Shown here in pieces: positions 8,850 through 19,531 of a stretch of DNA of 64,000 nucleotides. This DNA is from Quatrionicoccus australiensis (lineage in GTDB: Bacteria; Pseudomonadota; Gammaproteobacteria; Burkholderiales; Rhodocyclaceae): NCBI RefSeq assembly GCF_020510525.1, contig NZ_CP075188.1:620001-684000 (forward strand), written 5' to 3'. The notes beneath the pieces are model-generated. The model saw only the letters and a program-made list of their open reading frames with translations. It was not told where the DNA came from and made no database searches. The position numbers and the translations under genes are program-made. Each line of letters opens with the position of its first letter. Position 1 is the stretch's first letter.

Positions 8850-9995
8850 CTACGGCCAGGCGCGGGCGCCCCAGATCATGCGTTTGGCAACGAAATGGCG
8901 GGCTGGCGGGCACAGGTCGAGCGCGAGCAGGCCGAGGCCGCGGGCCAGTTTGAGCGGCCCGAAGTCGTTCGAGAAGGCGCGCACGATCTTGTCGGTAAAA
9001 AAGGCGCTGCCCTGGCGGTCGAGCTTGCGGCTGGCGGCATAGCGGGCCAGTGCTGCACGGTCGACGCCGTCGGCGAGCAATATTTCGGCGAGTTGCCAGG
9101 CATCGCGGATGCCGAGGTTGAAGCCCTGACCGGACACCGGGTGCAGGGTTTGCGCCGTGTTGCCGATCCAGACTTCGCTGCCTTTGACCAGCGTGTCGCG
9201 CAGGCGCAGGTAGAGCGGGAAACGGCTGCGCTTGCCGGGCTTGGCAAAAGTCATGCGCTGGCCGAACTGCTTTTGCAGGGCGGCGATGAAAGCCGCGTCG
9301 TCGAGGGCCATGACGGCATCGGCTTTTTCCGGCGGCAGCGTGAACACGATGGAAAACTCGTTGCCAAGCGGCAGCAGGGCAAGCGGGCCATCCGGCGTGA
9401 AGCGCTCCCAGGCGCGCTTGTTGTGGCCCGGCGTCGGCGTGACTTCGCAGATCACGGCGTGCTGCACGTAGTCGCTGACCGTTACGCCCGGCTGGTCGCC
9501 CGGCGTGCCTTCGGCGTGCGCCAGCAGCCGGGTGCGGAGCTGGCGAATGGCGCCGGCGTGGCGCAGCGTCACGTCGACGTGCGCGTCGCCGGCCTGGATC
9601 TCGATGATTTCGCTGCCGGCCAGCACGGCATCGGCCGCGAGATTCTTGCTCAGGGCGGCGCTGAGGTCGCGATAGCGCACGACGTAGCCGAGCGCCGGCA
9701 GCTTGTAGTCGTTGCGATCGATGACGGTGCGCCCGAAACCGTCCTTTTGCGAGACATGGATGGTTTCGATCGGCGTTGCGGCGCGTGTCGGCCAGCTGTC
9801 GATCTGTTCGAGCAACTGGCGGGCGCCGTGCGACAGGGCGAGGGCGCGCGGGTCGTCCTGTTGCGCGTCCAGCGGTCGACGGTCGAGAAGCAGCGATTTC
9901 TGCCCGCCGGCGGCGAGCGCCAGGTGCAGCGTCTGGCCGACCGGGCCGGCGCCGATGATCAGGATGTCGACGTGTTCGATGGCGGCTTCAGTCAT
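8850..9995 (-). CDS. UbiH/UbiF-family FAD-dependent hydroxylase (ubiquinone biosynthesis)
   Basis: A 381-residue protein. The N-terminal dinucleotide motif IIGAGPVGQTLHLALA and the second FAD motif GNTAQTLHPVSGQGFNLGIRD (near 280) define the UbiH/UbiF/COQ6 family of ring hydroxylases in ubiquinone synthesis. The exact ring position cannot be told from sequence alone. I chose ATG 9993-9995: it starts the Rossmann domain properly and overlaps the pepP stop by 8 bases, whereas an upstream start would run further into pepP. In many proteobacteria ubiH follows pepP in the same way, which supports the call. Confidence 0.88.
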   Translation of the reverse strand: MTEAAIEHVDILIIGAGPVGQTLHLALAAGGQKSLLLDRRPLDAQQDDPRALALSHGARQLLEQIDSWPTRAATPIETIHVSQKDGFGRTVIDRNDYKLPALGYVVRYRDLSAALSKNLAADAVLAGSEIIEIQAGDAHVDVTLRHAGAIRQLRTRLLAHAEGTPGDQPGVTVSDYVQHAVICEVTPTPGHNKRAWERFTPDGPLALLPLGNEFSIVFTLPPEKADAVMALDDAAFIAALQKQFGQRMTFAKPGKRSRFPLYLRLRDTLVKGSEVWIGNTAQTLHPVSGQGFNLGIRDAWQLAEILLADGVDRAALARYAASRKLDRQGSAFFTDKIVRAFSNDFGPLKLARGLGLLALDLCPPARHFVAKRMIWGARAWP

Positions 9996-11286
9996 GGCGC
10001 ATGACTTCCTCGATTTCGGCGACTGTCTTCGGCGCCGTGGTGAAGACATGGCAACCCGCTTCGGTAACGCGCACGTCGTCCTCGATGCGGATGCCGATGC
10101 CGGCCAGGGCGGGCGGAATGTCGGCGCCGGGGCGGATGTAGAGGCCGGGCTCGACGGTCAGCGTCATGCCCGGTTGCAGCGTGGTCCAGGCGTCGCCGAC
10201 CTTGTATTCGCCGGCGTCATGCACGTCGAGGCCGAGCCAGTGGCCGGTGCGGTGCATGTAGAAGCGCTTGTAGTCGCCTTTTTCGATCAGGTTGTCGAGA
10301 TCGCCGCTGAGCAGCTTGAGGTCGATCAGGCCCTGGGTCAGCACGCGCAGGGCGGCGTCGTGACCTTCCATGAAGTGGCGGCCGGGCGCGGTCGCCTTGA
10401 TCGCCGCATGCTGCGCGGCGAGGACGATTTCATAGACGTCCTTCTGTGCCGCGTTGAAGCGGCCGTTGACCGGGAAGGTCCGGGTGATGTCGGCGGCGTA
10501 GCCGGCGACTTCGCAGCCAGCGTCGATCAGGACCAGCGTGTTGTCGTTGAGGATCTTGTTGTTCTCGACGTAATGCAGCACGCAGGCGTTGGCGCCGCCG
10601 GCGACGATGGGCGTGTAGGCGTGCGCGTCGGCGCCGCGTTTCCTGAATTCGTAAGTCAGTTCGGCTTCCAGTTCGTACTCGGCCATGCCGGGGCGACAGG
10701 CATGCATGGCACGGGCGTGGCCGGCGCTGGCGATGTCGGCCGAGCGCTGCTGGATTTCGGCTTCGGCGGCATCCTTGATCAGGCGCATGGCGTCGAGCTC
10801 GAAACGCAGGTCGTGGATCGCGCGCGGTGCCCGCTTGCCGGCCCGGCTCTCGGCGCGCACGGCATTCAGCGCCCTGGCGATGCGCGCATCCCAGGTGTCG
10901 TCGTGGCCGACGGCGTGCCACAGCGTGTCGCGGTCGACGAGAAATTCGGGCAGTTTTTGGTCGAGCAGTTCGATCGGGTAGGCGGCGTCGAATCCGAAGG
11001 CGGCTTTGGCGGCCTTCGGGCCATAACGGTAGCCGTCCCAGATTTCGCGTTCTTCATGCTTCTCGCGGCAAAAAAGGATGGATTTCGGACGTCGACCGCC
11101 GACCAGCACGACGACCGCTTCCGGTTCCGGAAAACCGCTCAGGTACCAGAAGTAGCTGTCGAAGCGGAAGGGGTGATGCGCATCGCGGTTGCGCACGACT
11201 TCCGGCGCGGTCGGAATGATTGCGACGCCGTCGCCGATGGTCTTGAGGAGGCGCTTGCGGCGGGCGATGAAGTGGGCGTGGTTCAT
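9988..11286 (-). CDS. pepP: Xaa-Pro aminopeptidase P
   Basis: A 432-residue metallopeptidase that removes an N-terminal residue in front of proline. The C-terminal pita-bread domain has the expected metal ligands: DAGCEVAGYAADITR (two Asp), HRTGHWLGLDVHD (His), TVEPGLYI (Glu) and GIRIEDDV (Glu). The N-terminal AMP_N-like domain begins around HFIARRKRLL. Its ATG overlaps the murU stop (ATGA) and its end overlaps the hydroxylase start, so amgK-murU-pepP-ubiH may form one transcriptional run. Confidence 0.95.
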   Translation of the reverse strand: MNHAHFIARRKRLLKTIGDGVAIIPTAPEVVRNRDAHHPFRFDSYFWYLSGFPEPEAVVVLVGGRRPKSILFCREKHEEREIWDGYRYGPKAAKAAFGFDAAYPIELLDQKLPEFLVDRDTLWHAVGHDDTWDARIARALNAVRAESRAGKRAPRAIHDLRFELDAMRLIKDAAEAEIQQRSADIASAGHARAMHACRPGMAEYELEAELTYEFRKRGADAHAYTPIVAGGANACVLHYVENNKILNDNTLVLIDAGCEVAGYAADITRTFPVNGRFNAAQKDVYEIVLAAQHAAIKATAPGRHFMEGHDAALRVLTQGLIDLKLLSGDLDNLIEKGDYKRFYMHRTGHWLGLDVHDAGEYKVGDAWTTLQPGMTLTVEPGLYIRPGADIPPALAGIGIRIEDDVRVTEAGCHVFTTAPKTVAEIEEVMRHD

Positions 11287-11978
11287 GCGTTTCTCAATTC
11301 GGTATCCAGTTCCGCCAGGCGTTGCGGTGTTCCTACATCGACCCAGCGGCCGTCGTAACGTTCCCCGGTCAGCGCGCCCGCGGCGATTGCGGCATCGAGC
11401 AGCGGGCGCAGTTTCATGATCGTGCCGGCTGGCACGTCGGCAAACATGGCCGGCGAAAAGACGCCGATGCCGGCGTAGGTGAGTGTTTGCTCACCCTGCG
11501 CGTAGATGACCCGTTCGCCGTCGAGACTGAAGTCGCCGCCGGCATGATGCGCCGGGTTGGCGACGAAGAGCAGGCGGGCGCCGCCGGCGGGGCATTTTGT
11601 GGCATTTTCAGCGGTCGACCGGGAAAAACGGGCGAAATCCACATCGCAGTAAACATCGCCATTGACGACCAGAAACGGCTCGCTGTCGAGCAGCGGCAGG
11701 GCGCTTGCGATACCGCCCGCGGTTTCCAGCGCGCCCGGCGGTTCCGGCGAGTACTGGATATGCAGGCCCCAGCGCGCGCCGTCGCCGAGCGCCGCCTCGA
11801 TTTGCGCACCGAGATGGGCGTGGTTGATGACGATGTCGCGAAAGCCCGCCGCCGCCAGACGCTCCAGGTGCCAGACGATGAGCGGCTTGCCGCCGGCTGC
11901 GAGCAGCGGCTTCGGTGTGTGGTCGGTGAGCGGTCGCATGCGTTCGCCGCGACCGGCGGCCAGGATGAAGGCTTTCAT
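11283..11978 (-). CDS. murU: N-acetylmuramate-1-phosphate uridylyltransferase (cell-wall recycling)
   Basis: A 231-residue nucleotidyltransferase. The N-terminus KAFILAAGRGERMRPLTDH is the sugar-phosphate nucleotidyltransferase signature, followed by VVNGDVYCDVDF (metal-binding Asp). Paired with AmgK upstream it matches the AmgK-MurU route, which converts recovered MurNAc to UDP-MurNAc and bypasses de novo synthesis. I use ATG 11976-11978. A longer frame to 12038 would translate the repeat element and lacks family similarity. As with purH, the repeat comes within one base of this ATG and no Shine-Dalgarno sequence is visible. Confidence 0.88.
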   Translation of the reverse strand: MKAFILAAGRGERMRPLTDHTPKPLLAAGGKPLIVWHLERLAAAGFRDIVINHAHLGAQIEAALGDGARWGLHIQYSPEPPGALETAGGIASALPLLDSEPFLVVNGDVYCDVDFARFSRSTAENATKCPAGGARLLFVANPAHHAGGDFSLDGERVIYAQGEQTLTYAGIGVFSPAMFADVPAGTIMKLRPLLDAAIAAGALTGERYDGRWVDVGTPQRLAELDTELRNA

Positions 11979-11979
11979 T

Positions 11980-12068
11980 TCAGGATCGAGGATAGAGTTG
12001 TCAGGATTCAGGGGCGAGTGGTCAGGGCGGGTTTTCACTCGATCCTGACTCCTCGATCCTGATCGCTA
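11980..12068. repeat. Heptamer-repeat intergenic element, copy 3
   Basis: It fills the gap between amgK and murU. Units run CAGGATC, GAGGATA, GAGTTGT, CAGGATT, CAGGGGC, GAGTGGT, CAGGGCG, then invert as ACTCGAT, CCTGACT, CCTCGAT, CCTGATC. The two arms are complementary and could fold back around a GGGTTTTC-containing loop. The right edge runs into the amgK stop codon (CTA, 12066-12068). The shared 11-mer AGGATCGAGTG is present on the minus strand at 12036-12046. Confidence 0.88.
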
Positions 12069-13079
12069 TCGCCGGTAGCCGATCTGCTCGGTATTGCCTT
12101 CCAGCTTGTCGAGCAGGTTGAGCAGCGGCTTGAGCTGGAGGTAGCGGTGCGCCGTCTTGCGGGCGTAGTTCATGAAGCGCGGCAGGTCTTCGCTGTATTT
12201 TTCCTTGCCGTCGCGGTACTTGAGGCGGCAGAAGATGCCGAGCACCTTGAGGTGGCGCTGCAGACCCATCAGTTCGTAATCGCGCCAGAAGTCGCCGAAA
12301 TCCTCGCGCACCGGCAGGCCGGCGGCGCGGGCCTTTTCCCAGTAGCGGACGACCCAGTCGAGTTCCTGCTCTTCTTCCCAGGAGATGAAGGCGTCGCGGA
12401 AGAGCGAGACGACGTCGTAGGTGATCGGGCCGCAGACGGCGTCCTGGAAGTCGATGATGCCCGGCGTCAGGTGCTCGGCGCTCTCGACGACCATCAGGTT
12501 GCGCGGCATGAAGTCGCGATGCACGAAGACCTTGGGCTGGGCGAGCGCCGAGTTGATCAGGAACTTGAAGGTCCGGTCGAGCATCAGCTTTTCGTTGTCA
12601 TCGAGCTGTACCCCGAGGTGGCGGCCGATGAACCATTCCGGGAAAAGGTCGAGTTCGCGGCGCAGCAGCGTCGCGTCGTAAGGCGGCAAGGTGCTGGCTT
12701 TGGATGACAGTTGCCACTTGATCAGCACGTCGAGGACCGGGCGGATCAGCAGGTCGGCCAGCGACAGGTCGGCATTCAGCGCATCGAGATAGCCGATGCG
12801 GCCGAGGTCGGTGAGGACCAGGAAGCCGTTGTCGAGATCCTTGTCGAGGATGCGCGGTGCGGCGAGATCGGCCTTGGCGAGCAGGCCGGCGACGTGGATG
12901 AAGGGTTTGCAGTCCTCTTTTTCCGGCGGCGCATCCATCAGGATGCGTGTGTTGCCGTCCGGCCAGGTCAGCCGGAAATAGCGGCGGAAGCTGGCATCGG
13001 CCGAAGCGGGGGTGATCTGGACGGTCTGGCCGGGGAAGCGACTGGCAACCCAGTCGGTAACAAGTTGATCGCGCGACAT
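12066..13079 (-). CDS. amgK: N-acetylmuramate/N-acetylglucosamine kinase (AmgK), APH family
   Basis: A 337-residue kinase of the aminoglycoside-phosphotransferase fold. The catalytic loop FVHRDFMPRNLMV and the metal-binding GIIDFQDAVCGP are both intact. AmgK phosphorylates the anomeric position of MurNAc and GlcNAc, feeding MurU next door. It is divergent from lptD across an 88-base spacer, the arrangement known from Pseudomonas and many betaproteobacteria. That synteny distinguishes it from true antibiotic phosphotransferases, so I do not read it as a resistance gene. Confidence 0.9.
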   Translation of the reverse strand: MSRDQLVTDWVASRFPGQTVQITPASADASFRRYFRLTWPDGNTRILMDAPPEKEDCKPFIHVAGLLAKADLAAPRILDKDLDNGFLVLTDLGRIGYLDALNADLSLADLLIRPVLDVLIKWQLSSKASTLPPYDATLLRRELDLFPEWFIGRHLGVQLDDNEKLMLDRTFKFLINSALAQPKVFVHRDFMPRNLMVVESAEHLTPGIIDFQDAVCGPITYDVVSLFRDAFISWEEEQELDWVVRYWEKARAAGLPVREDFGDFWRDYELMGLQRHLKVLGIFCRLKYRDGKEKYSEDLPRFMNYARKTAHRYLQLKPLLNLLDKLEGNTEQIGYRR

Positions 13080-13100
13080 CTGCCTGGAGTGGGTTCGTTG

Positions 13101-13118
13101 TAAAATGGCGCGATTTTA
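13101..13118. promoter_or_regulatory. Back-to-back -10-like elements between amgK and lptD
   Basis: TAAAAT (13101-13106) and its mirror ATTTTA (13113-13118) form a perfect inverted repeat with a 6-base GC spacer, in the only AT-rich patch between the divergent genes. Each half reads as a -10 hexamer toward one gene. No convincing -35 hexamer accompanies either, so the promoter reading is inference. Confidence 0.4.
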
Positions 13119-13167
13119 ACACCCGGGTTCCAGCCGTTCCGGTGTTGCCCACCAACTGATCGCCCAG

Positions 13168-15702
13168 ATGACTGGTTTTGCCCGCCGCCCGCTTGCCGTT
13201 TTTGTTTGTTGCATGTTTACTGGAATGCAGACCAGTCATGCCGCAATCGACACGGCGCGCCTGCCTTTGCCGCAAGGCGAGACAGTCGCTCCGACGCCGC
13301 TGCAGGCAGACGACGCCCTGCTGCTGGCCGCCAACGACACCCCGGTGCGCCTGCGCGTCGAGCGCAAGTTCAATGTGCTGGGCAAGAAGAAGGCGGCACC
13401 GCTGCCGGTGGTCGGGATCAAGCACCCGGTCGATTTGAACAAGGATGACAGCTACCCGCTGTTCATCGTCGCCGACAATATTGAAGGGCGAGCGGGAGAC
13501 GTTACCGAGGCGGAGGGTAGTGTCGAGTTGCGTCGGGCCGGGGAGCTGGTTTTTGCCGACAAGCTGACCGCCTGGCCGCTCGATGACGAGATCGAGGCAA
13601 GCGGCAACGTCCGCTTGTTGCAGGATGGTGCAGAGATCGAGGCACCCTATCTGCGTATGAAGATGTCGGAACAGATCGGCTTTGCCAAGGATGCCGACTA
13701 TCACATCGTGCGGGAAGTGAAAAGTACGTTCTATCAGCCAGAGCAGACTCGCTTGCGAGTGAATGGCCGGTCGGGTACTTCGACTTCCGGGGCGCCGATG
13801 ATGTTGAATGTCTCGAACGCCTACGGTCTGCCCACCACTGTGGCGCCGACCCGCCCGACCGAGGGCAGTGGTCATGCCGAGCGTATCGACTTCGAGGGCG
13901 AGAATCAGATCCGTTTGGCGACGGCGACCTATTCGACCTGCAAGCCGGGTGAGCATGACTGGTATTTTCGCGCTTCCGAGTTCCACCTCGACTATGACCG
14001 CAAGGTTGGCGATGCCAGGAACGCCACGCTCTGGTTCGAAGGGGTGCCGCTGTTCTATACGCCGGTCGCTTCTTTCGGCCTGGACCGGGAAGGCCATACC
14101 GGTTTCCTGCACCCGCATTTTTCGACCTCAACGAAAAATGGTTTCGATGTAAATGTGCCGTTCTACTGGGCGATTGCCCCCAATTACGATGCGACCTTCT
14201 ATCCACGTTACATGAGCAAACGCGGCTTCCAGTTGGGGGCCGAGGCGCGCTACGTCGATGAATATACGACTCACGTGACGCGGGGTGAATACCTGCCTGA
14301 TGACGACGAAGCGAAGCGTAGTCGCTATGCATTGCGTATACAGCATTATCAGAATCTCGGCCGGGGTTTTTCTGCCACCGTGAACTGGAGCGAGGTATCG
14401 GACAAGTATTACTGGGAAGATCTCTCGTCGCGCCTCCTGCAAACCTCGCAGGTTCAGCTGCCGCAACAACTGGCCCTGAATTATTCACCCGTTTCCTGGT
14501 TGAACAGCAGCCTGCAGATGCGGCATTACCAGACGCTGGAACTCGATTCGACGATTAAGCGCCCCTACTTCCTTGATCCGCAATTTACGGTGGTCGGCTA
14601 CAAGCCCGATTTCCTGAAAACCGACCTCAGCCTGATCGGGCAGTATTCGAAATTCACGCATCCGACCCAGGATCAGGGCAGTCGTTTCGTCTTCTATCCG
14701 CAGTTGTCGCTGCCGATTGTCAGTCCGGCCTTCCGGATCACGCCCAAGGTCGGCCTGCACATGAGCAAGTACGATATCGACCGGCAGGAAAATCCGGGGG
14801 AGCCGACCAGTTTCAGTCGCGCCATCCCGACCTTCACGCTCGATGCGACGGCGGTTTTTGAGCGTGACAGCAACTGGCTGGGCAGCGATTACATCCAGAC
14901 ACTGGAGCCGCGTCTCTATTACGTCAATATTCCCAACAAGGATCAGAGCCGGATCCCGGTATTCGACTCGGCATTGACTGACTTCAATTTTGCCCAGATC
15001 TTTGCCGAGAATCGCTACAGCGGCTTCGACCGGATCAACGATGCCAATCAGCTGACCGCCGCCGTCACCAGCCGCCTGATCGATGCCAAGACCGGCGTCG
15101 AGCGGGTCAAGGCCATGCTCGGTCAGCGTTATTACTTCAAGGACCAGCAAGTCACGATTCCTGGCGAAACCGCCCGCTCCTCCAGCTTTTCCAATCTGGT
15201 CGCAGCGGTCAACGGCACGGTTTTGCCGAAAACCTATGTCGATGTGGCCTGGGAATACAACTATCGGGATGGCATCAGCGAGCGTTTTTCCGCCGGGATG
15301 CGTTACCAGCCGGAGTTGGGCAAGGTGCTCAGTGCCAGCTACCGCCTGACGCGTGATCCGCTGACCAAGGCCTCGACTGTCGACCAGATCGATATCGCCG
15401 GCCAGTGGCCATTGAGCTCGCAATGGTATGCGGTCGGGCGTTACAACTACTCGCTGCGCGACAATAAAATGCTGGAAGCGATTGCCGGTTTTGAATACAA
15501 CGCCAGTTGCTGGTCGGCGCGCTTTGTCGCGCAGCGCCTGGAAGCGACCTCCACGACGGCCAATACCTCGCTCTTTTTCCAGCTTGAGCTCAGCGATTTC
15601 GGTAGTATTGGCGCGAATCCGATCGGCCTGCTGCGGCGTACCATTCCCGGCTATGGCAAAACCAACGAACTGCCCACCAGCGGCAGCCTGCTCTCCCCTT
15701 GA
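13168..15702 (+). CDS. lptD: LPS-assembly outer membrane protein LptD
   Basis: An 844-residue protein with an N-terminal signal peptide (about 1-25, ending near SHAA). An N-terminal OstA/LptA-like domain (about 85-220) is followed by a beta-barrel that inserts lipopolysaccharide into the outer leaflet. The barrel contains many alternating aromatic strands. Mature cysteines are few: one in [11 protein letters not shown] and one in NASCWSARF near the C-terminus. A simpler disulphide pattern than the four-cysteine E. coli protein is therefore expected. It heads lptD-surA-pdxA-rsmA; its TGA overlaps the surA ATG by one base. Confidence 0.95.
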   Translation: MTGFARRPLAVFVCCMFTGMQTSHAAIDTARLPLPQGETVAPTPLQADDALLLAANDTPVRLRVERKFNVLGKKKAAPLPVVGIKHPVDLNKDDSYPLFIVADNIEGRAGDVTEAEGSVELRRAGELVFADKLTAWPLDDEIEASGNVRLLQDGAEIEAPYLRMKMSEQIGFAKDADYHIVREVKSTFYQPEQTRLRVNGRSGTSTSGAPMMLNVSNAYGLPTTVAPTRPTEGSGHAERIDFEGENQIRLATATYSTCKPGEHDWYFRASEFHLDYDRKVGDARNATLWFEGVPLFYTPVASFGLDREGHTGFLHPHFSTSTKNGFDVNVPFYWAIAPNYDATFYPRYMSKRGFQLGAEARYVDEYTTHVTRGEYLPDDDEAKRSRYALRIQHYQNLGRGFSATVNWSEVSDKYYWEDLSSRLLQTSQVQLPQQLALNYSPVSWLNSSLQMRHYQTLELDSTIKRPYFLDPQFTVVGYKPDFLKTDLSLIGQYSKFTHPTQDQGSRFVFYPQLSLPIVSPAFRITPKVGLHMSKYDIDRQENPGEPTSFSRAIPTFTLDATAVFERDSNWLGSDYIQTLEPRLYYVNIPNKDQSRIPVFDSALTDFNFAQIFAENRYSGFDRINDANQLTAAVTSRLIDAKTGVERVKAMLGQRYYFKDQQVTIPGETARSSSFSNLVAAVNGTVLPKTYVDVAWEYNYRDGISERFSAGMRYQPELGKVLSASYRLTRDPLTKASTVDQIDIAGQWPLSSQWYAVGRYNYSLRDNKMLEAIAGFEYNASCWSARFVAQRLEATSTTANTSLFFQLELSDFGSIGANPIGLLRRTIPGYGKTNELPTSGSLLSP

Positions 15703-17021
15703 TGAATACCATGTCCAATCCAATTAGCCGTTTGCTTGTCCTGATTTCCTGCCTGAGCGGATTCCTTGCCCAGCCGGTATGTGCCGCGCCGCAGGAGCCG
15801 GTCGAGGCTGACCATATTGTGGCTGTGGTCGGCAACGAGGTGATCACCTATTACGAATTGCGCAGCCGCCTCGAAACGGCGCTCAGGCAATTGCAGAAAC
15901 AGGGAACGCCGCTGCCGCCGCAGGATGTGCTGGAGCGCCAGATGCTCGAGCGGGTGATCATGGATCGGGCGCAAGTACTTTACGCTCGCGACACCGGCAT
16001 GCTGGTCGATGATGTCCAGCTCGATCAGGCGATTGGCCGGATTGCCGCCAACAACAAGATGGATGCGAAGCAGTTCCGGCAGGCGCTGGAAAAGGATGGC
16101 ATCGAATACAGCAAGTTCCGCGAGGAGATCCGCACCGAGATGCTGATGGTGCGCCTGCGCGAGCGCGAAGTGGATAGCAAGCTGGTCATTTCCGATGGCG
16201 AAATCGACAACTACCTGGCTAATCAGCCGGCTGGTGCTGCTGCCAAGGAAGAATATCAAATCGCTCACATCCTGCTGCGGGCGCCGGAGTCGGCCAGCCC
16301 CGAGCAATTGCAGAAACTGCGTCTGCGCGGTGAGCAGGCGCTCAAGCGCGCCCGCGCCGGCGAAAACTTCGCCGAACTGACCGCCGCTTTTTCCGATGCG
16401 CCCGATGCGCTGAAGGGGGGCGACCTCGGCTGGCGGCCGCTGGATCGCCTGCCGGCGCTCTATGCCGAGAGCGCGGCGCGTCTGCAGGCGGGCGGGGTCA
16501 GTGACCTGTTGCGCTCCTCGGCCGGCTTCCATGTCATCAAGCTGCTTGGCAAGCGTGGCGGTGCCGGTCCGGCTTCCGTGCAACAGACGCATGCCCGCCA
16601 TATTCTGGTCCGCATCAACGAAGTCGTTTCCGAAGGCGAGGCGCGGCGCAAGCTGGAAAATGTGCGCGAGCGCATCGTCAATGGCGTCGATTTCGCCGAA
16701 CAGGCCCGCCTTTATTCGCAGGACGGTTCCGCTGCCAAGGGCGGCGATCTCGGTTGGCTGAGCCCGGGCGACACCGTGCCGGAATTCGAGCGTGCCATGG
16801 ATGCCCTGAAACCGGGCGAACTGAGCCCGGTCGTCCAGTCGCCGTTCGGCATGCACCTGATCCGTGTCGATGAACGCCGCGAGCGCGACGTCTCGGTCGA
16901 ACGCGAACGCGGTGCGGCCCGCCAGGCCCTGCGCGAGCGCAAGCTCGACGAAGCCTACCAGGACTGGCTGCGCCAGCTGCGCGACCGGACCTACGTCGAA
17001 AACCGGTTGCAAGAACAGTAA
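15702..17021 (+). CDS. surA: Periplasmic chaperone / peptidyl-prolyl isomerase SurA
   Basis: A 439-residue exported protein. The signal peptide ends near PVCAAP (about residue 29). The SurA_N chaperone domain is followed by two parvulin domains, recognised by [11 protein letters not shown] and [11 protein letters not shown] and by two GGDLGW segments. SurA escorts outer-membrane proteins, including LptD encoded just upstream. The start at ATG 15702 overlaps the lptD stop (TGATG); a second ATG at 15711 is also possible. It ends with TAA overlapping the pdxA ATG by one base. Confidence 0.95.
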   Translation: MNTMSNPISRLLVLISCLSGFLAQPVCAAPQEPVEADHIVAVVGNEVITYYELRSRLETALRQLQKQGTPLPPQDVLERQMLERVIMDRAQVLYARDTGMLVDDVQLDQAIGRIAANNKMDAKQFRQALEKDGIEYSKFREEIRTEMLMVRLREREVDSKLVISDGEIDNYLANQPAGAAAKEEYQIAHILLRAPESASPEQLQKLRLRGEQALKRARAGENFAELTAAFSDAPDALKGGDLGWRPLDRLPALYAESAARLQAGGVSDLLRSSAGFHVIKLLGKRGGAGPASVQQTHARHILVRINEVVSEGEARRKLENVRERIVNGVDFAEQARLYSQDGSAAKGGDLGWLSPGDTVPEFERAMDALKPGELSPVVQSPFGMHLIRVDERRERDVSVERERGAARQALRERKLDEAYQDWLRQLRDRTYVENRLQEQ

Positions 17022-18016
17022 TGCGGCCGTTGATCGCCGTCACCAGCGGCGAACCGGCCGGGATCGGACCGGAAATCTGCCTGCGCCTGGCCGGCCACGC
17101 CAGCGCAGCCGATGTCGTGATTCTCGGCGACAAGCGCCTGCTCGCCGAGCGCGCGGCCCAACTCGGGCTGGCGGTCGAACTGCGCGATTATTGCCCCGGC
17201 CAGGCGGTCGACCGTCCGGAATCGGCCAATTCGCTCGCCGTGCTCGACATCCCGCTCGCCGTGCCGGCCGTTGCCGGACAGCTTGATGCCGCGAACGGCC
17301 CTTACGTGCTGGCCATCCTTGATCGCGCGCTGGCCGGCTGCCAGTCCGGCGAATTCGCGGCGATGGCGACGGCACCGGTGCACAAGGGCGTGATCAACGC
17401 GGCTGGTGTGCACTTCACCGGCCACACCGAATATCTCGCCGAAAAGACCGGCACGCCGCTCGTCGTCATGATGCTGGCCGGCAATACCGAGCGCGGCCCG
17501 CTGCGCGTCGCGCTGGCCACCACGCACCTGCCGCTCAAGGACGTGCCGGCGGCGATCACCGCCGAGGTGCTGGAGCGGACGCTGCATATCCTGCATGCCG
17601 ATTTGCAAAGGAAATACGGTCTGGCCGCACCGCGCATCCTGGTTGCCGGCCTCAATCCGCATGCCGGCGAAGGCGGTTACCTTGGCCGCGAGGAAATCGA
17701 GGTCATCACGCCGGTACTCGACAAGCTGCGCGGCGAGGGCCTGCTGCTCTCCGGCCCGTATCCGGCCGATACCATGTTCACGCCGCCGATCCTTGCGCAG
17801 GGCGATGCCGTGCTCGCCATGTACCACGACCAGGGCCTGACCGCGCTCAAGTACGCGACCTTTGGCCAGGGCATCAATGTCACTCTCGGCCTGCCCATCA
17901 TCCGGACCTCGGTCGACCACGGCACGGCGCTGGAACTGGCCGGCACGGGGCGAGCCGATCCCGGCAGCCTTTTTGAAGCGGTCGCCGAAGCGGCCAGAAT
18001 GGCGGTAAAGCAATGA
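17021..18016 (+). CDS. pdxA: 4-hydroxythreonine-4-phosphate dehydrogenase
   Basis: A 331-residue protein, the usual PdxA length. It oxidises 4-phospho-hydroxy-threonine on the way to pyridoxal phosphate. Typical elements are the N-terminus [32 protein letters not shown], the metal site [19 protein letters not shown] and [11 protein letters not shown]. It is embedded in the conserved surA-pdxA-rsmA order, with an ATGA overlap to rsmA. The epd gene in the same window would supply an earlier step of the same vitamin pathway. Confidence 0.96.
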   Translation: MRPLIAVTSGEPAGIGPEICLRLAGHASAADVVILGDKRLLAERAAQLGLAVELRDYCPGQAVDRPESANSLAVLDIPLAVPAVAGQLDAANGPYVLAILDRALAGCQSGEFAAMATAPVHKGVINAAGVHFTGHTEYLAEKTGTPLVVMMLAGNTERGPLRVALATTHLPLKDVPAAITAEVLERTLHILHADLQRKYGLAAPRILVAGLNPHAGEGGYLGREEIEVITPVLDKLRGEGLLLSGPYPADTMFTPPILAQGDAVLAMYHDQGLTALKYATFGQGINVTLGLPIIRTSVDHGTALELAGTGRADPGSLFEAVAEAARMAVKQ

Positions 18017-18780
18017 AAGAACACGTCGCGCGCAAACGCTTCGGGCAGAATTTCCTCGTCGACCAGGGCATCATCGGTGCCATCGTCTCGGCGATCAATC
18101 CGCAGCGCGGCGATACCGTGGTCGAGATCGGCCCCGGCCTCGGCGCCATCACCCGGCCGCTGCTTGATCGCGTCGATCACCTGCATGTCGTCGAAATCGA
18201 CCGCGACCTGATCGCCCGCCTCAAGAAACAATATCCGCGCGAGCGCATGACCATCCACGAGGGCGACGCGCTCGCCTTCGACTTTGCGACTATCGGCGGC
18301 AAGCTGCACCTGGTCGGCAACCTGCCCTACAACATCTCGACGCCGCTGCTCTTTCACCTCGCCGAATATGCCGAGTCGGTCTACGACATGCACTTCATGC
18401 TGCAGAAGGAAGTCGTCGAACGCATGGTGGCGACGCCGGGCGATGCCGATTTCGGCCGCATGTCGGTGATGCTGCAGTACCGCTTCCATCTCGAATGGCT
18501 GATCGACGTGCCGCCGGAAAGCTTCGACCCGGCCCCCAAGGTGCAGTCGGCCGTCGTCCGCCTGATCCCCAAGGATGTCGCCGAGCTGAATGCGAAAAAT
18601 CACGAGAAGTTCGCCCAGATCGTGCGGATCGCCTTCGCGCAACGCCGCAAGATGCTGCGCAACACGCTCAAGGGCACGCTAAGCGATGCGGATTTCGCCG
18701 AACTCGGCATCGATCAGACGGCACGTCCGGAAGACCTGACGGTCGAAGACTACGTGCGCATCGCCAATCATCTTTCCTGA
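18013..18780 (+). CDS. rsmA: 16S rRNA (adenine1518-N6/adenine1519-N6) dimethyltransferase
   Basis: A 255-residue SAM-dependent methyltransferase (KsgA). It begins with [15 protein letters not shown]. It has the SAM-binding [15 protein letters not shown] near residue 36 and the catalytic NLPYNIST motif near residue 99. It dimethylates two adjacent adenines near the 3' end of 16S rRNA during late 30S assembly. ATGA overlap with pdxA. It is the last gene of the lptD run; a 48-base gap precedes the DsbA-like gene. Confidence 0.96.
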   Translation: MKEHVARKRFGQNFLVDQGIIGAIVSAINPQRGDTVVEIGPGLGAITRPLLDRVDHLHVVEIDRDLIARLKKQYPRERMTIHEGDALAFDFATIGGKLHLVGNLPYNISTPLLFHLAEYAESVYDMHFMLQKEVVERMVATPGDADFGRMSVMLQYRFHLEWLIDVPPESFDPAPKVQSAVVRLIPKDVAELNAKNHEKFAQIVRIAFAQRRKMLRNTLKGTLSDADFAELGIDQTARPEDLTVEDYVRIANHLS

Positions 18781-18828
18781 GCGTTGTTCCCTGTCTGCGG
18801 CGATGACGGGCAGGGGGCGGAGAAGTTC

Positions 18829-19473
18829 ATGCTGAATATCGAGATTGTTTCGGACATCGTCTGTCCCTGGTGTTTCATCGGCACCCGTCGCCTGGCGACC
18901 GCCATCGCGCAGGTACGCACGACGCATCCCGATTTCGTCTGTCGCAAGGTCTGGCGGCCATTCTTCCTGAATCCCGATACGCCGCCGCAAGGCGAACCCT
19001 ATCTGCCCTTCCTGATCGAGAAATTCGGCAGCCGCGAACGTGTCGAGTCCATCTTCGCGCATGTCCGCAATGCCGGGCAGGCCTACGCTCTCGATTACGC
19101 CTTCGAAAAAATCCAGGTGCGCGCCAATACCCTGCAGGCACACCGGCTGATCGCCTGGGCGCAGGCCGACGGGGACGATGCGACACCGTTGGTTGAAGCC
19201 CTGTTTGCAGCGCAATTCCAGCAGGGACGCAATGTCGGCGATCGCGGCGAACTGCTCGCCATTGCCACGGCCTGCGGCTATCCGGCAGAGGCCGTCCGCA
19301 CTTTTCTTGCCGGGGATGACAAGACGGCCGAAGTGCGCGCGCTCGAACGCGAGGGCCGCCGGCTCGGCATCAACATGGTGCCGACCTTCATTCTCGACGG
19401 CCGGCGCATCATCGTCGGTGCCGAAGATCCGGCCGTGCTGGCGGCGGGCATTCGCGAAATTCTCGGTGGGTGA
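18829..19473 (+). CDS. DsbA-family thioredoxin-fold protein of the FrnE type
   Basis: A 214-residue protein. The CPWC active site (residues 12-15) in DIVCPWCFIG and the end motif VPTFILDGR place it in the FrnE-like branch of the DsbA superfamily. There is no signal peptide, so it is a cytoplasmic oxidoreductase rather than a periplasmic disulphide generator. I chose ATG 18829 because GGAG stands six bases upstream; an in-frame ATG at 18784 would add 15 unrelated residues. The substrate is unknown. Confidence 0.85.
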   Translation: MLNIEIVSDIVCPWCFIGTRRLATAIAQVRTTHPDFVCRKVWRPFFLNPDTPPQGEPYLPFLIEKFGSRERVESIFAHVRNAGQAYALDYAFEKIQVRANTLQAHRLIAWAQADGDDATPLVEALFAAQFQQGRNVGDRGELLAIATACGYPAEAVRTFLAGDDKTAEVRALEREGRRLGINMVPTFILDGRRIIVGAEDPAVLAAGIREILGG

Positions 19474-19490
19474 AAACAAAAATGGCGAGC

Positions 19491-19511
19491 ACCGTTGCCG
19501 GGCTCGCCATC
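19491..19511 (-). terminator. Stem-loop terminator between convergent genes
   Basis: A stem of about nine bases (ATGGCGAGC / GCTCGCCAT) is followed on the minus strand by TTTTTG. It fits an intrinsic terminator for the DUF2892 gene and may also stop the DsbA-like gene from the other side. Confidence 0.6.
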
Positions 19512-19531
19512 TGACGCCAGTAAAAGCGTGC

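Noticed and set aside
12066..13079. Aminoglycoside resistance gene
   Set aside because: The fold is APH-like, but the pairing with murU and the divergent lptD identify the cell-wall recycling kinase AmgK.
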